A stretch of DNA of 64,000 nt from Bacillota bacterium (GCA_023425025.1 JAFADG010000008.1:110738-174737); one strand, 5' to 3'. Shown: positions 50,676-59,405, numbered from the stretch's first letter. The notes: generated by a model not told the origin, from the sequence alone. A program made the numbers and translations.

Positions 50676-50999
50676 TCAAAACAATCCATCCATTGAAGCC
50701 AGAGCTTTTTCTATCCAGTTCGCTATGCAGCGGTCCTCATAATAGATTTCATTGCCCCGATAAATGCGTATATCAGGGAATTCAATGTTTGCTTTTTCCC
50801 TCAGCATATTGTATTGTTGATCGACTGATTCAAAGGTGTTTATATAATCGCTACCTGTATCGTAATGCGGCGTTGCGAATATCGTCCGTATGCCCTCGCC
50901 CCTTGCCATGGCAAGCATCTTCATGGACATATCTAAATTCTCCGAACCATCATCAACGCCTGGCATGATGTGCATGTGGATATCAGTATATCTCTTCAT
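50676..50999 (-). pseudogene. Truncated CpsB/YwqE-type tyrosine phosphatase, tail resembles integrase C-terminus
   Basis: 107 codons. The first 85 match the N-terminal third of PHP-fold capsular tyrosine phosphatases (TDIHMHIMPGVDDGSENLDMSM, FATPHYD, FPDIRIYRGNEIYY), normally about 250 residues. The last codons, KALASMDGLF, resemble the end of the integrase in this window (RALAAMEGLF). It therefore looks like a phosphatase gene fused by deletion to a leftover integrase 3' end. The remaining catalytic residues are missing, so it is probably non-functional. Confidence 0.6.
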
Positions 51000-51074
51000 T
51001 TGTATGGCCGCCTCCTCTTGAGTAAGAAATGGGCAAGTACATATGGCAACCCAACCGTAACTTAGACATAGCGC

Positions 51075-51383
51075 TTACTCGATATCGTAGAAGTAGAAAA
51101 GCTGCGGGTGGATTCCGGCCTGTTCAAACAGGTCCTCCAACTTCCAAAATCCATGTTCAGCAATATATGCCTGAAGGCTAGCCGGCAAATCCACCGCATC
51201 ACGATTTAATTTCAGGTACCTTTCAAGCTTTTTTGCCTCGTTTTCTGTCATCTGGTAATGCGCATCATCGGCATCCTCATAGTCGATCGCATATTTCAAG
51301 CCTGATCCATCCTCCTTATCATACGCTGAAAAGAAGCAGAGGTGGATCTGGTCGAGTGGAACCCTTGATCTCTTGTCTGCCAT
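51075..51383 (-). CDS. Hypothetical acidic protein in the macro-VWA operon
   Basis: A 102-residue soluble protein with no recognised domain. It begins ADKRSRVPLDQIHLCFFSAYDKED and is aromatic and acidic (YAIDYEDADDAHYQMTENEAKKLERYLKL). GAAGGGAG lies upstream of the ATG, 17 bases after the HD gene stop, so it is the fourth gene of the macro-VWA-HD operon. Function is unknown. Confidence 0.68.
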   Translation of the reverse strand: MADKRSRVPLDQIHLCFFSAYDKEDGSGLKYAIDYEDADDAHYQMTENEAKKLERYLKLNRDAVDLPASLQAYIAEHGFWKLEDLFEQAGIHPQLFYFYDIE

Positions 51384-51400
51384 GAGATGCTCCCTTCTAT

Positions 51401-51961
51401 TTAGTCGGTTTCTAAGGTGCTGAAAACGCGGTCTACAAGCACCGAATATTCGCTGAATGCCGCAGAGTCGCCAAGCCTAACCAGTTTGTCCCGGATCGAT
51501 TGATAGTACCATGCCTGCATCCTCATGTCTTGCTGATTGAATCTCTCCCATAAGCCGTCGCCCAATTTCTCGTAATCCCGGCAGATTGCACGGATATTGC
51601 TGAGCTTGTCCGCCATGGTCACGATCAGTTCATCGCCGCACGCACCCTGCAGTTTGTCGATGGTGTGCTGCTTGCGGCGTATCCACGATCCTTCCGCATC
51701 ATCTTCTTTCAGTTCGCTTTCTGCGGCAACAAGCGCCGCGACTCGATTTCCAAAGCGATCCTTCAATTCTTGAATGGTCACCCTGCAATCTTCGGCTACA
51801 TCGTGCAGCACTGCGGCTGCCAATACCTCCTGGTCGCTGGTGATGGTGGCGGCTATGGCACACGCTTCCATCGGATGAACCATGTACGGAATATCGGTCC
51901 CCTTCCGCAACTGGCCTTCATGGCATTTTGCAGCGAATTCAATGGCATCTGTGAGTATCAT
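51401..51961 (-). CDS. HD-domain phosphohydrolase, small alarmone hydrolase/SpoT-N-like
   Basis: A 186-residue HD protein. H14 (KCHEGQLRKGTDIPYMVHP), H29, the HD pair 53-54 in VLHDVAED, and the later D in MADKLSNI form the metal site. The AxxxHxGQxRK...PYxxHP...LHDVxED layout is that of the Mn-dependent (p)ppGpp hydrolase half of SpoT and of stand-alone MESH1/SAH enzymes. It could degrade an alarmone or another pyrophosphorylated nucleotide. It starts 12 bases after the VWA gene and shares its operon. Confidence 0.8.
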   Translation of the reverse strand: MILTDAIEFAAKCHEGQLRKGTDIPYMVHPMEACAIAATITSDQEVLAAAVLHDVAEDCRVTIQELKDRFGNRVAALVAAESELKEDDAEGSWIRRKQHTIDKLQGACGDELIVTMADKLSNIRAICRDYEKLGDGLWERFNQQDMRMQAWYYQSIRDKLVRLGDSAAFSEYSVLVDRVFSTLETD

Positions 51962-51973
51962 CTTCGTGCCTCC

Positions 51974-52624
51974 TTACTTTTGGCTTCTAGCCTGGTAATC
52001 CTGATCAATCACTGCGCTCCAGTCCTGCGGAACGTAATCACTCATCCGAAGAGAGCTTACAGCATTGTTGATGGCATTGTACTGTGCCTGCGTGCCTAAA
52101 GCGTCGTTGTGGCGTGTAGCCGCACGATTTGCATGAATGCCGAAACGTTGGGCTGCAGCAATGGCGTCCATATTCGCACCGATAAACAGGAATTCCCAGC
52201 CGTACTTCTCCTGTTCATAGGAAACCATTTGCCTTATCTTTTCATAGCTGAACCTCCGGCTGGCATTTTCCAAACCATCTGTTGTGATCACAAACATCGT
52301 CTTGCCGGGCCGCTCTTCTTCTGCAGTATGTCTGTGCGCATTCACGATCTTGTCGATACTGATACCGATGGCGTCTAGCAGTGCCGTGGACCCGCGTACG
52401 AAGTAATCCTTTTCTGTTATCAGCTGTACCCCCTTGATGCCGCTCCTGTCATGAAGCAGTTCAATCCTGTCATCAAAAAGCACTGTCGTGATCAGGGCGT
52501 CACCGGCCCCTGCCCTTTGTTTCGCAAGAAGAGCATTGTACCCGCCAATGGTGTCATGTTCAAGCCCAGCCATGGAGCCGCTGCGGTCAAGTATGAAAAC
52601 CAATTCAGTCAAATCCCTTTTCAT
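51974..52624 (-). CDS. Cytoplasmic von Willebrand A-domain protein
   Basis: A 216-residue single-domain VWA protein without signal peptide. The MIDAS motif DRSGS (13-17) opens VFILDRSGSMAGLEHDTIGGYN, and the other metal residues are likely in YFVRGSTALLDAIG and FVITTDGLENAS. This type is common in Firmicutes islands and often sits beside macro-domain or kinase/phosphatase genes. It probably scaffolds a complex. AAAGGAGG precedes the ATG at 52624, 70 bases after the macro gene. Confidence 0.85.
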   Translation of the reverse strand: MKRDLTELVFILDRSGSMAGLEHDTIGGYNALLAKQRAGAGDALITTVLFDDRIELLHDRSGIKGVQLITEKDYFVRGSTALLDAIGISIDKIVNAHRHTAEEERPGKTMFVITTDGLENASRRFSYEKIRQMVSYEQEKYGWEFLFIGANMDAIAAAQRFGIHANRAATRHNDALGTQAQYNAINNAVSSLRMSDYVPQDWSAVIDQDYQARSQK

Positions 52625-52694
52625 AAGAAATCCTCCTTTCGCTCTTGCAAAAGAAGGATACCATGATACGTACAAGGCTTGGTAATCTGGCAGT

Positions 52695-53705
52695 TTACTT
52701 TTCTGGGCTGCCGAGTTGATATTTCTCAAAGTTATGATCGAACAGAACGCTGTTGATTTCAAATAGATCGTAAATACCTCTTGAAATGAAGTATTGCACA
52801 ATCAGGTCCGGGCGGCTTGAGGGAGAAAGCGCATAGCCTGCCAACTGCAAAAAATGAATTGTTTCCTGCAGGGTGAGCTTCATGGCAACGCATAGCGCCA
52901 ACGCCGTTGACTTCTTGGGGTGACATTTTTCCGTCTTGATTTTATAATAATTCTGCTTGGTAATGTTGGCACGATTGTAAACTTCGGGATCAGTCATGTG
53001 ATGGCTGTCAATATATTTCATCATGGCTTGTGCAAACGACGGCTCTACTACAATTTCAGGTACCGGCGGTACGGCCATGCAAAAATCGTTGACCTTTTCC
53101 TCCGTGACCATCATGGACATCATGTAATCAGCATCAGTCAACTGGCGCCTTCGGTCCGGCCTGACATCCACGTAATGATCGTCAATATACTCGTGTACCT
53201 CATCTACCAGCTTTTTTGACAAGGTAAAAGCCCTATGACCAAATACGGCGAGGTAAACCGTCATATCACCGTCATAGGCAAGCAGAAAGTTGTTGACTTC
53301 CTGCGTTGCTACGGTGAGCGCCAGCTGCTTGGGGTATCCGTGCGCACCTGAGCCAATCAGCGGAAAGGCGACGCTCTCATAGCCTTCGCTCGCGGCCAGG
53401 CGAAGACAGGCGTGATAGCAGGAACGAAGAACAGCTTCTTCGCTGTGAAAGCCGTCTGTCCAAACCATGCTTGGAGTATGGATGATATGTGCAGCAGGCA
53501 GATTGAAGCCAGAAGTAATAACTGCATTTCCAAAGGCACAGCCGCCAATCTTTCTGCAGGCTTCACGAAGGGCTCCTGCGCCTGCGGCTTCAAAAATCGC
53601 TCCGCTTACTCCGCCATTGCCTTGCTGGAGTTTAACGTTGGTGGTGTTTACGACAGCGTCTACATGCATCTTTGTCAAGTCGTCCCGAACTATGATAAAC
53701 GGCAT
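52695..53705 (-). CDS. Macro-domain protein with C-terminal helical DNA-binding-like domain
   Basis: A 336-residue protein. Residues 1-165 are a macro domain that binds ADP-ribose or related ligands (DAVVNTTNVKLQQGNGGVSGAIFEAAG, FPLIGSGAHGYPKQLAL). Residues 215-320 form a helical domain (DPEVYNRANITKQNYYKIKTEK, STALALCVAMKLTLQETIHFLQLAGYALS) that resembles an XRE-like fold and that I have seen in Firmicutes stress islands. It may read or remove ADP-ribose marks and control transcription. It heads the macro-VWA-HD operon. Confidence 0.85.
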   Translation of the reverse strand: MPFIIVRDDLTKMHVDAVVNTTNVKLQQGNGGVSGAIFEAAGAGALREACRKIGGCAFGNAVITSGFNLPAAHIIHTPSMVWTDGFHSEEAVLRSCYHACLRLAASEGYESVAFPLIGSGAHGYPKQLALTVATQEVNNFLLAYDGDMTVYLAVFGHRAFTLSKKLVDEVHEYIDDHYVDVRPDRRRQLTDADYMMSMMVTEEKVNDFCMAVPPVPEIVVEPSFAQAMMKYIDSHHMTDPEVYNRANITKQNYYKIKTEKCHPKKSTALALCVAMKLTLQETIHFLQLAGYALSPSSRPDLIVQYFISRGIYDLFEINSVLFDHNFEKYQLGSPEK

Positions 53706-53752
53706 GAATTCCCCTCACTTTTGACAATTATGGATAAATATTATGCCTCCAT

Positions 53753-53761
53753 ATTATACCA
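53753..53761 (-). promoter_or_regulatory. Extended -10 promoter of the macro operon
   Basis: On the minus strand TGGTATAAT (53761-53753) gives a TGN-extended perfect -10, about 48 bases before the macro gene. No good -35 is present, as expected for extended -10 promoters. Confidence 0.5.
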
Positions 53762-53859
53762 TAATTCTTTTTGCATTGTCCTCATTTTGATTGTTTAATA
53801 GCTTGTTCACTATGCAAAAGAGCCACCCCATGCGGGATTGCATCAACAGACTTTAGACA

Positions 53860-54168
53860 CTATAAGAGTCTTGTAATATCCATTTTCCTGTATATAACCC
53901 GCTGTATTTCCACCTTTTTTTCCTCTTCCCAAACCACATAGAACACAAGATAGTTCTTGACAGTGAAAGCATGGTATTCACCATGCAGTTGCCGGATCGG
54001 GCGGTAAATCCGATGCGAATACGGAAATGTTTCCAGATAACGGATGGATTTATCCAGCGCGTCCCAAGAATCAACAGCGGCTTGCGGGGTTTACAGTTGA
54101 TCGGCTATATTGGATGCGATCTCCGTCAGGTCCTGCCGGGCAAGCAGCAAAGAGACGATCTCATGCAT
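53860..54168 (-). pseudogene. RelE/ParE-family toxin gene with an in-frame stop codon
   Basis: Reading from ATG at 54168 gives 25 residues (MHEIVSLLLARQDLTEIASN...DQL), then a TAA at 54093-54091. The same frame then continues for 76 more codons matching RelE/ParE toxins (YLETFPYSHRIYRP, AFTVKNYLVFYVVWEEEKKV, VIYRKMDITRLL) to a normal stop at 53862-53860. The start overlaps the end of the Phd antitoxin gene by eight bases, the classic toxin-antitoxin order. One substitution appears to have killed the toxin. Confidence 0.85.
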
Positions 54169-54448
54169 TGTCCGGCTCCTCATTGGCTCGCAATTTTTGT
54201 CTTAGTTCATCCATTGTTTCCTTATGTGAATACCGCAGATTTGTGGTCTGTGCCTGCATCTCGGCTTCTTTTATATTGAGATAGACCTCGCTTTCAAACT
54301 GATGGCGTTCGTATGCCTTATAACTCATAACCACCATATCGCCATATCCATCTTTTGTCAGAACGACCGGTTCCCCGGTTTCGTGAATCGTTTTGGAAAT
54401 CTCCTCAAATTTATTACACAGATCCGATAGCGGCCTAATCTGGACCAC
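54161..54448 (-). CDS. Phd/YefM-family antitoxin
   Basis: A 95-residue antitoxin. The N-terminal DNA-binding domain is IRPLSDLCNKFEEISKTIHETGEPVVLTKDGYGDMVVMSYKAYE; the C-terminal acidic helix (MDELRQKLRANEE) would neutralise a RelE/ParE toxin. The GTG at 54448 is preferred because AAGGAGG lies ten bases upstream; a GTG at 54457 and a TTG at 54487 are also in frame. Its toxin partner immediately downstream carries a nonsense codon, so the antitoxin is likely orphaned. Confidence 0.85.
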   Translation of the reverse strand: MVQIRPLSDLCNKFEEISKTIHETGEPVVLTKDGYGDMVVMSYKAYERHQFESEVYLNIKEAEMQAQTTNLRYSHKETMDELRQKLRANEEPDNA

Positions 54449-54568
54449 GCTTTTCACCCCTCCTTGATGCTGAAATAATTCTGCCAAAACTCATATTTTG
54501 AGTGTATATCAAAAGCGTATGAATACTTGCTTTTCAATCCTTGTGTCAAGGATTCGATGCAGGCTCAT

Positions 54569-55741
54569 TCAAAACAACCCCTCCATCGCGGCCAGTGCCC
54601 GGCGTTTGGCATCCAGGTCGGAATGGACATAAAGCTGCATGGTAAAGGCCACTTTTGTGTGGCCCAGCATCTCCGATAGCGTGCGCAGGTCAATACCCGC
54701 CCTCACGCAATTCGTGGCAAAGGTATGCCTCAGGGCATGAATGCCACGATTTTTCAATCCTGCTTCACTCAAACAAGCCCGAAGGGCACGGCCCAGGTTT
54801 GTCCGGTCCATGGGCGTACCTACTTCTGTTGCGAAAATGTAGCTCTCCCCCTGTCCGGCCGTAGCCCCCTGCCAGGCACTGCCCGCCCGCATGCGATCCT
54901 CCTTCTGCGCCCGTCTTTGGGTTTCCAGAACAGCGCGCATGGCCGGTGTAATCGGGATCGTCCTGCGCCCCGCTTTCGTCTTGGGAGGAGCGATAGACAA
55001 CTTATGCTTGCTGTCGCCTTCCTTCGCCTCAATATTCCTCACAAACTGAACTCCCTGGCGGATGGTGAAAATGTCGCCATTGATATCCTGCCAGCGCAGG
55101 CCGCACAATTCAGATGCGCGAAGCCCGGTGCCCAGGATGAACCTGATCGCTCTGCCATAGACAGTGTCCGGAATATGAGGCGCCAGCAGCTTCTGCTCAT
55201 CAATCGTGAGCACCTCGATTTCCTTTTGATTGGGGGAAGGCAGGCTGACCGCCTCGGCAGGACTTCTCATAATCAACTGATTCTTCACAGCCTGCTTCAG
55301 TGCCTGCTTCAGCGGCTCAATCTGTTTGCGGATGCTGGCAGGCGTATAATCCTGCTTGGCTTGTCTGTTGACAAAGGCCTGCACATGATCCGGGCGGAGT
55401 TTTTGAAGCAGATGCCTTCCCATAGCCGGACGAAGGTGCAGGCGGATGTTGTCGTGATGGATCGCGGCAGTGGAGTCGCGCCACCTGGGCCTGCCGTACA
55501 CAGTGAACCATGTATCCAGCCACTGGCCTACCGTCATCTTGGACGGCTCTACATATTCGCCTCTGTCAAGCTGCGTCAATGCCTTCCGCAGCTTTTTTTG
55601 CAGTTCTTCCTGGGTATTGGCAAACACGCTGCGTCGCTGAGTCTTTCCATCGGCCCCGTATCCAGACACATAACGGCCTTCCCAGGTTCCATCATTTCTT
55701 TGGCGGATGGAGCCTTCATTGTTGCCCCGCTTTTTTGGCAT
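54569..55741 (-). CDS. Site-specific tyrosine recombinase (integrase)
   Basis: A 390-residue phage-type integrase. The N-terminal AP2-like arm-binding domain (NNEGSIRQRNDGTWEGRYV) and the SAM-like core-binding domain precede the catalytic domain. Arg208 is in TGLRASELCGLRW, HxxR in HALRHTFATN (335-338), His361 in LGHTKVAFTMQ and the nucleophile Tyr371 in LYVHSD. All catalytic residues are present, so it should be active. The ATG at 55741 has GGGAGG upstream and overlaps the previous gene by 26 bases. Confidence 0.95.
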   Translation of the reverse strand: MPKKRGNNEGSIRQRNDGTWEGRYVSGYGADGKTQRRSVFANTQEELQKKLRKALTQLDRGEYVEPSKMTVGQWLDTWFTVYGRPRWRDSTAAIHHDNIRLHLRPAMGRHLLQKLRPDHVQAFVNRQAKQDYTPASIRKQIEPLKQALKQAVKNQLIMRSPAEAVSLPSPNQKEIEVLTIDEQKLLAPHIPDTVYGRAIRFILGTGLRASELCGLRWQDINGDIFTIRQGVQFVRNIEAKEGDSKHKLSIAPPKTKAGRRTIPITPAMRAVLETQRRAQKEDRMRAGSAWQGATAGQGESYIFATEVGTPMDRTNLGRALRACLSEAGLKNRGIHALRHTFATNCVRAGIDLRTLSEMLGHTKVAFTMQLYVHSDLDAKRRALAAMEGLF

Positions 55742-56648
55742 TGCGCTTTTCCTCCCTTTTCTTTGCCATGGACCGGTGAGGCGCGTGGGCTTGGCAGTCC
55801 TCGCATTGGCGGTGGTTGGTCCTGTGCTTCATGTAAGGCTGACCGCACAGCTCGCAGATGCTTAAAATGTCGCCGCTCAAGTCATCCATGCATTGAAACC
55901 TTAGCTGGGCAAAGATCACATCTGCTAGGCTCTCGCACCGGAAAAATAACCTGGGCCGTACATGGCTGAAATCCGTGTCCAGCACGATCTCCCTTTTCAG
56001 AAGGGAATCATGCAGCTTTGCTTTGCAGCTTTCCTGGCTCATGTTTTTCAAAAGAACCTTGCCGGCCAAGTCTTCCCTGTAAATTTTCAGGAAGTGCAAG
56101 TAGGATAGGTACAACTCCGCCAGGAACCGGCGGAAGTCCCCCAACCGGACGCCGATGCGGTGGTAGTTTTCCCAGGCTTCCCTTGACTCCATGGGGAGGC
56201 CGTGCTTCTTGCACCAGGCGATCATGCTCTGGGCGTCTTTCACCAGCCCGGGATATTCCTGCTCATAGCTTCCCATGTCCAGGAGGGCGATGACCTGATC
56301 TCGTTGGAACAGCTTTTCCCCCAAGCGGATCCCTTCGATCAGCATGCCGTAATCGTCATACATTTTTTCTTCCAGTACCCCGTCGCCGTAGTTCCCCCGG
56401 TGACTTTGGCTTTCTATCCACATCCGTTGACGCCCCTTGGTTTGTTCGCCCTGGAGGTCATCAAAAAAGTTTTGTGACTTTTCCTCCTCCGTTACCTTCG
56501 TCAACCGCCGGACCGGCTTTCCTGCCGCACAACCGATGATGTACTTTTCTCCATGCTCCCCCTCGCAAAGGCAGTACGCTTCAAACTGCCAAATAGGGCA
56601 TTGAAATTGGTTCCCTTTTTTACGCTCAATGTATTCACTGACTGTCAT
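55716..56648 (-). CDS. Zinc-finger hypothetical protein overlapping the integrase gene
   Basis: A 310-residue protein of unknown family. The body is helical with few landmarks. The C-terminus has a zinc knuckle (CELCGQPYMKHRTNHRQCEDC) followed by a basic tail RSMAKKREEKRNAKK. GAAAGGAG lies seven to eight bases before the ATG at 56648. Its end overlaps the integrase start by 26 bases, so the two are cotranscribed. A DNA-binding accessory role in recombination or regulation is plausible but unproven. Confidence 0.75.
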   Translation of the reverse strand: MTVSEYIERKKGNQFQCPIWQFEAYCLCEGEHGEKYIIGCAAGKPVRRLTKVTEEEKSQNFFDDLQGEQTKGRQRMWIESQSHRGNYGDGVLEEKMYDDYGMLIEGIRLGEKLFQRDQVIALLDMGSYEQEYPGLVKDAQSMIAWCKKHGLPMESREAWENYHRIGVRLGDFRRFLAELYLSYLHFLKIYREDLAGKVLLKNMSQESCKAKLHDSLLKREIVLDTDFSHVRPRLFFRCESLADVIFAQLRFQCMDDLSGDILSICELCGQPYMKHRTNHRQCEDCQAHAPHRSMAKKREEKRNAKKAGQQ

Positions 56649-56699
56649 CCCACCGCTCCTTTCCCGCACCTCGCGATGCATTTTCCTCTTGGAAAAAGT

Positions 56700-56728
56700 T
56701 TAAGTGTTTTTATATTATAAACACTTAA
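56700..56728. promoter_or_regulatory. Inverted-repeat operator between divergent integrase and primase operons
   Basis: TTAAGTGTTT (56700-56709) and AAACACTTAA (56719-56728) form a perfect 10-bp dyad with an AT-rich 9-base spacer, placed midway in the 156-base divergent control region. It could bind a repressor that sets the integrated or excised state. Confidence 0.65.
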
Positions 56729-56804
56729 CATATGTGATAGTATAGCACTGAAGGGGAAGCAAAGCAATCCCCAGTCAAAAGAAATATTGGAGGAGGAACA
56801 AAAA

Positions 56805-57005
56805 GTGGAGAAAGTGACCCTGTCCGTCAGCGAACTAGCAAAACACCTGTGCATTGGCCGGAATCAAGCCTATGCTCTCACCCGCCGGGAAGGATTCCCT
56901 GCTCTGCATATCGGCACCCGGATCCTTATTCCCATCAAGGAACTGGAGAACTGGCTGCGCAGGGAATCCGAGGCCACCAATGCGCCGGACGTATCCAGGG
57001 ATTGA
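56805..57005 (+). CDS. Small HTH protein, excisionase/AlpA-like
   Basis: A 66-residue helix-turn-helix protein of the HTH_17 (excisionase) group: LSVSELAKHLCIGRNQAYALTRREGFPALHIGTRILIPIKELENWL. Such proteins bind near attachment sites to direct excision, or activate element genes. The GTG at 56805 has GGAGG eight bases upstream. It opens the rightward operon, 33 bases before the primase gene. Confidence 0.88.
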   Translation: MEKVTLSVSELAKHLCIGRNQAYALTRREGFPALHIGTRILIPIKELENWLRRESEATNAPDVSRD

Positions 57006-57038
57006 TGCAAGGCAAATGAAAAGAGGGGAGGTGAAGAC

Positions 57039-59405
57039 GTGGACCTTCAATACCTGGATGACAAAATCGATTGGACAAGCTTTTATAATGAAATCATCCC
57101 CGGCGCGTTCCGAAGCTCCGGAATCAACAAGAAGATCACCAAGTGCCCCTTCCATAAGGGTGGGCAGGAGAAGCATCCTTCCTTCTGGTTCAACACAAAG
57201 AACGGATGCTACAAATGTGAAGCCTGCGGGGCATCCGGAAATGGCACAACGCTCTTGAGTATGATGAAGGGAATCACACAAAAGGAGGCATATCAGCAAT
57301 TGCTTAAGCGTGCCGGGCTTGCCGATACGCCCATGGTCCATACAGCGCCCGACAGATACACCTTGGAAGTCTATGCGGCTGAAAAGGCGCTCCCCATGGA
57401 TTTTTTGAAGTCGCTTGGGCTTTCCGACAACAGGCGTGGGGGCGTCCTGATCCCCTATTATGGCCCAGAGAGGGAGCCTTCCGCCACACGGGTCCGTCAT
57501 CATCCCGGCAATGATCCGCGCTTTTCCTGGCAGGCCGGGGCAAAAGTCCTGCCCTACGGCGTATGGCTCAAGCGGGTGCAGGAGGCGGAGAAGCTGATCC
57601 TGGTGGAGGGGGAGAGCGACGCGCAGGCCTTATGGCTGCACGATCTACCGGCGCTGGGCATCCCGGGGGCATCTAATTTCCAGGCAGCCTGGTGCAAGGA
57701 GTACCTGAAAGACAGGGATGTGTACCTGCACATAGAGCCGGACCAATCCGGGAAGACCTTTTTAGAGAAGACCCTCCAGCGTTTGCTGGAGGGCGGACAC
57801 AAGGGCAAAGCTTTCATGTTCTCCTGCACGGACATCGACCCAAACTGCAAAGACCCCAGCGACCTGCACCTGCGGCATCCAGAGGATTTTATACAGCTGA
57901 TCGGTAAGCGCCTTACGGAGGCGAAACCCATTGAACTGAACCCCGACGAAGCGTGGCCCCCCTTGCCGGAAGTGAACGTACCCCCGGCCTTCCCTGTGAA
58001 CTGCCTTCCTGACACTGCCAGGAAAATGGCGCTGGCCGTCGCGGAGTCGCTGCAGGTGCCACTGGATATGCCATGCTGCTTCCTGCTGGGGATGACGTCG
58101 ATTGCCCTTCTTGGCCGCGCTTTCGTCGAGGTGAAGGAAGATTATCTGGAGCCCATTCAACTGTACGTCGCCGTATCCGCACAACCCAGCGAACGAAAAA
58201 GCGCAGCATTATTCGCCATGCTGCGTCCATTAAGCGACTGGGTCCTGAACATCAATGCCCAAAGACAGAACGATGTTGACGTTAGTGTACAAAATATGAA
58301 GTCACTGGAAAAACAACTGGACAAGGCAACGGCCAAAGGAGATGAGCAACTTATCCGTGAGCTTGTGGCGAAGAAAAATGAACTGGAGGTGCTGCACCCC
58401 ATGGAATTGTACCTGACGGACGCCACCACCGAAGCGATCACCCGGGCCATGGCCTGGAATGACGGGCGCATTGCCATGGTTTCCGGGGAAGCGGCGATTT
58501 TCAGCGTATTGGCCGGTGCCTACAGCGAACAGGTGAACCTGGATGTGCTTTTGCAAGGGTATTCTGGCGAGCCGATTTCTGTGGCGCGGATTGGACGCGA
58601 ACCCATACGCATCAAGCATGCCTCTCTCGCCATCACCCTGGCGGTACAGCCGACAGCCCTGACCGGCTTTTTATCCAACGAAATGCTGCTGGGAAGGGGC
58701 TTGTGCGCAAGGTTTCTGTACGCGCAGCCTGCATCAATGCTGGGCAGGCGGGAGATACGGAACGTGCCCTCCATTCCCTTCAGTATCAAGGAAGCATACG
58801 CATACCTCATGCGGGAACTTGCTGTCTGTCAAGAGGAAAAGGAACCGTTCTTTATCCGGCTGTCGCCTGAAGCCAGGGAGGTCTATTACCAATGGGCGGA
58901 GGAAGTCGAACACCGCCTAACAGGCGATCTACAGGGTATTGCGGGCGGCTGGGAGGGCAAGCTCTGCGGAAACACTGTCCGCATCGCGGGGATATTGAAG
59001 ATGCTGGCCGACCCAGTCAGGGAAAACACCATATCCGCCCTTCATATGCGATGGGCAGTGGAGATCGCCCGGTACTTCATCGCCCATTCCAAGGCTGTCA
59101 CGGGCTGCGATACCGGCTTATCCAGTGAAGCCTGTGAAGCGCTGGAGTATATACGCAAGATGAATGTAACCTCTTTCTCCCCGGCCATCGTGCGGCAGAA
59201 GCTGCGCAAACGCCAGGCATTTAAGCAGGGGAGATCAGTGGACAACGCGCTGTTTGAGCTTCAAGACGCTGGCTACCTGCGCCTGGGCGATCCTCCTCCA
59301 TCCAATGGCCAGGGACGTCCGCCAGAAGCCATTTGGAGGGTACACCCCAACTTATGCAAGGCGAGGGTCCCAGCAAAAGCGCAGACGGAGGAGGTCGAAC
59401 TATGA
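57039..59405 (+). CDS. Primase/helicase-like replication protein (CHC2 zinc finger, Toprim, DUF3987)
   Basis: A 788-residue protein. The N-terminal zinc-binding CHC2 domain has C36, H39, C57 and C60 (TKCPFHKGG and CYKCEACGASGNGT). A Toprim domain has LVEGESDAQALW near residue 190. A long DUF3987 region (310-700) includes YVAVSAQPSERKSAALFAML and a short coiled coil. It probably primes or initiates replication of the element. The GTG at 57039 follows GGGAGG by seven bases. This gene is typical of satellites and integrative plasmids. Confidence 0.88.
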   Translation: MDLQYLDDKIDWTSFYNEIIPGAFRSSGINKKITKCPFHKGGQEKHPSFWFNTKNGCYKCEACGASGNGTTLLSMMKGITQKEAYQQLLKRAGLADTPMVHTAPDRYTLEVYAAEKALPMDFLKSLGLSDNRRGGVLIPYYGPEREPSATRVRHHPGNDPRFSWQAGAKVLPYGVWLKRVQEAEKLILVEGESDAQALWLHDLPALGIPGASNFQAAWCKEYLKDRDVYLHIEPDQSGKTFLEKTLQRLLEGGHKGKAFMFSCTDIDPNCKDPSDLHLRHPEDFIQLIGKRLTEAKPIELNPDEAWPPLPEVNVPPAFPVNCLPDTARKMALAVAESLQVPLDMPCCFLLGMTSIALLGRAFVEVKEDYLEPIQLYVAVSAQPSERKSAALFAMLRPLSDWVLNINAQRQNDVDVSVQNMKSLEKQLDKATAKGDEQLIRELVAKKNELEVLHPMELYLTDATTEAITRAMAWNDGRIAMVSGEAAIFSVLAGAYSEQVNLDVLLQGYSGEPISVARIGREPIRIKHASLAITLAVQPTALTGFLSNEMLLGRGLCARFLYAQPASMLGRREIRNVPSIPFSIKEAYAYLMRELAVCQEEKEPFFIRLSPEAREVYYQWAEEVEHRLTGDLQGIAGGWEGKLCGNTVRIAGILKMLADPVRENTISALHMRWAVEIARYFIAHSKAVTGCDTGLSSEACEALEYIRKMNVTSFSPAIVRQKLRKRQAFKQGRSVDNALFELQDAGYLRLGDPPPSNGQGRPPEAIWRVHPNLCKARVPAKAQTEEVEL

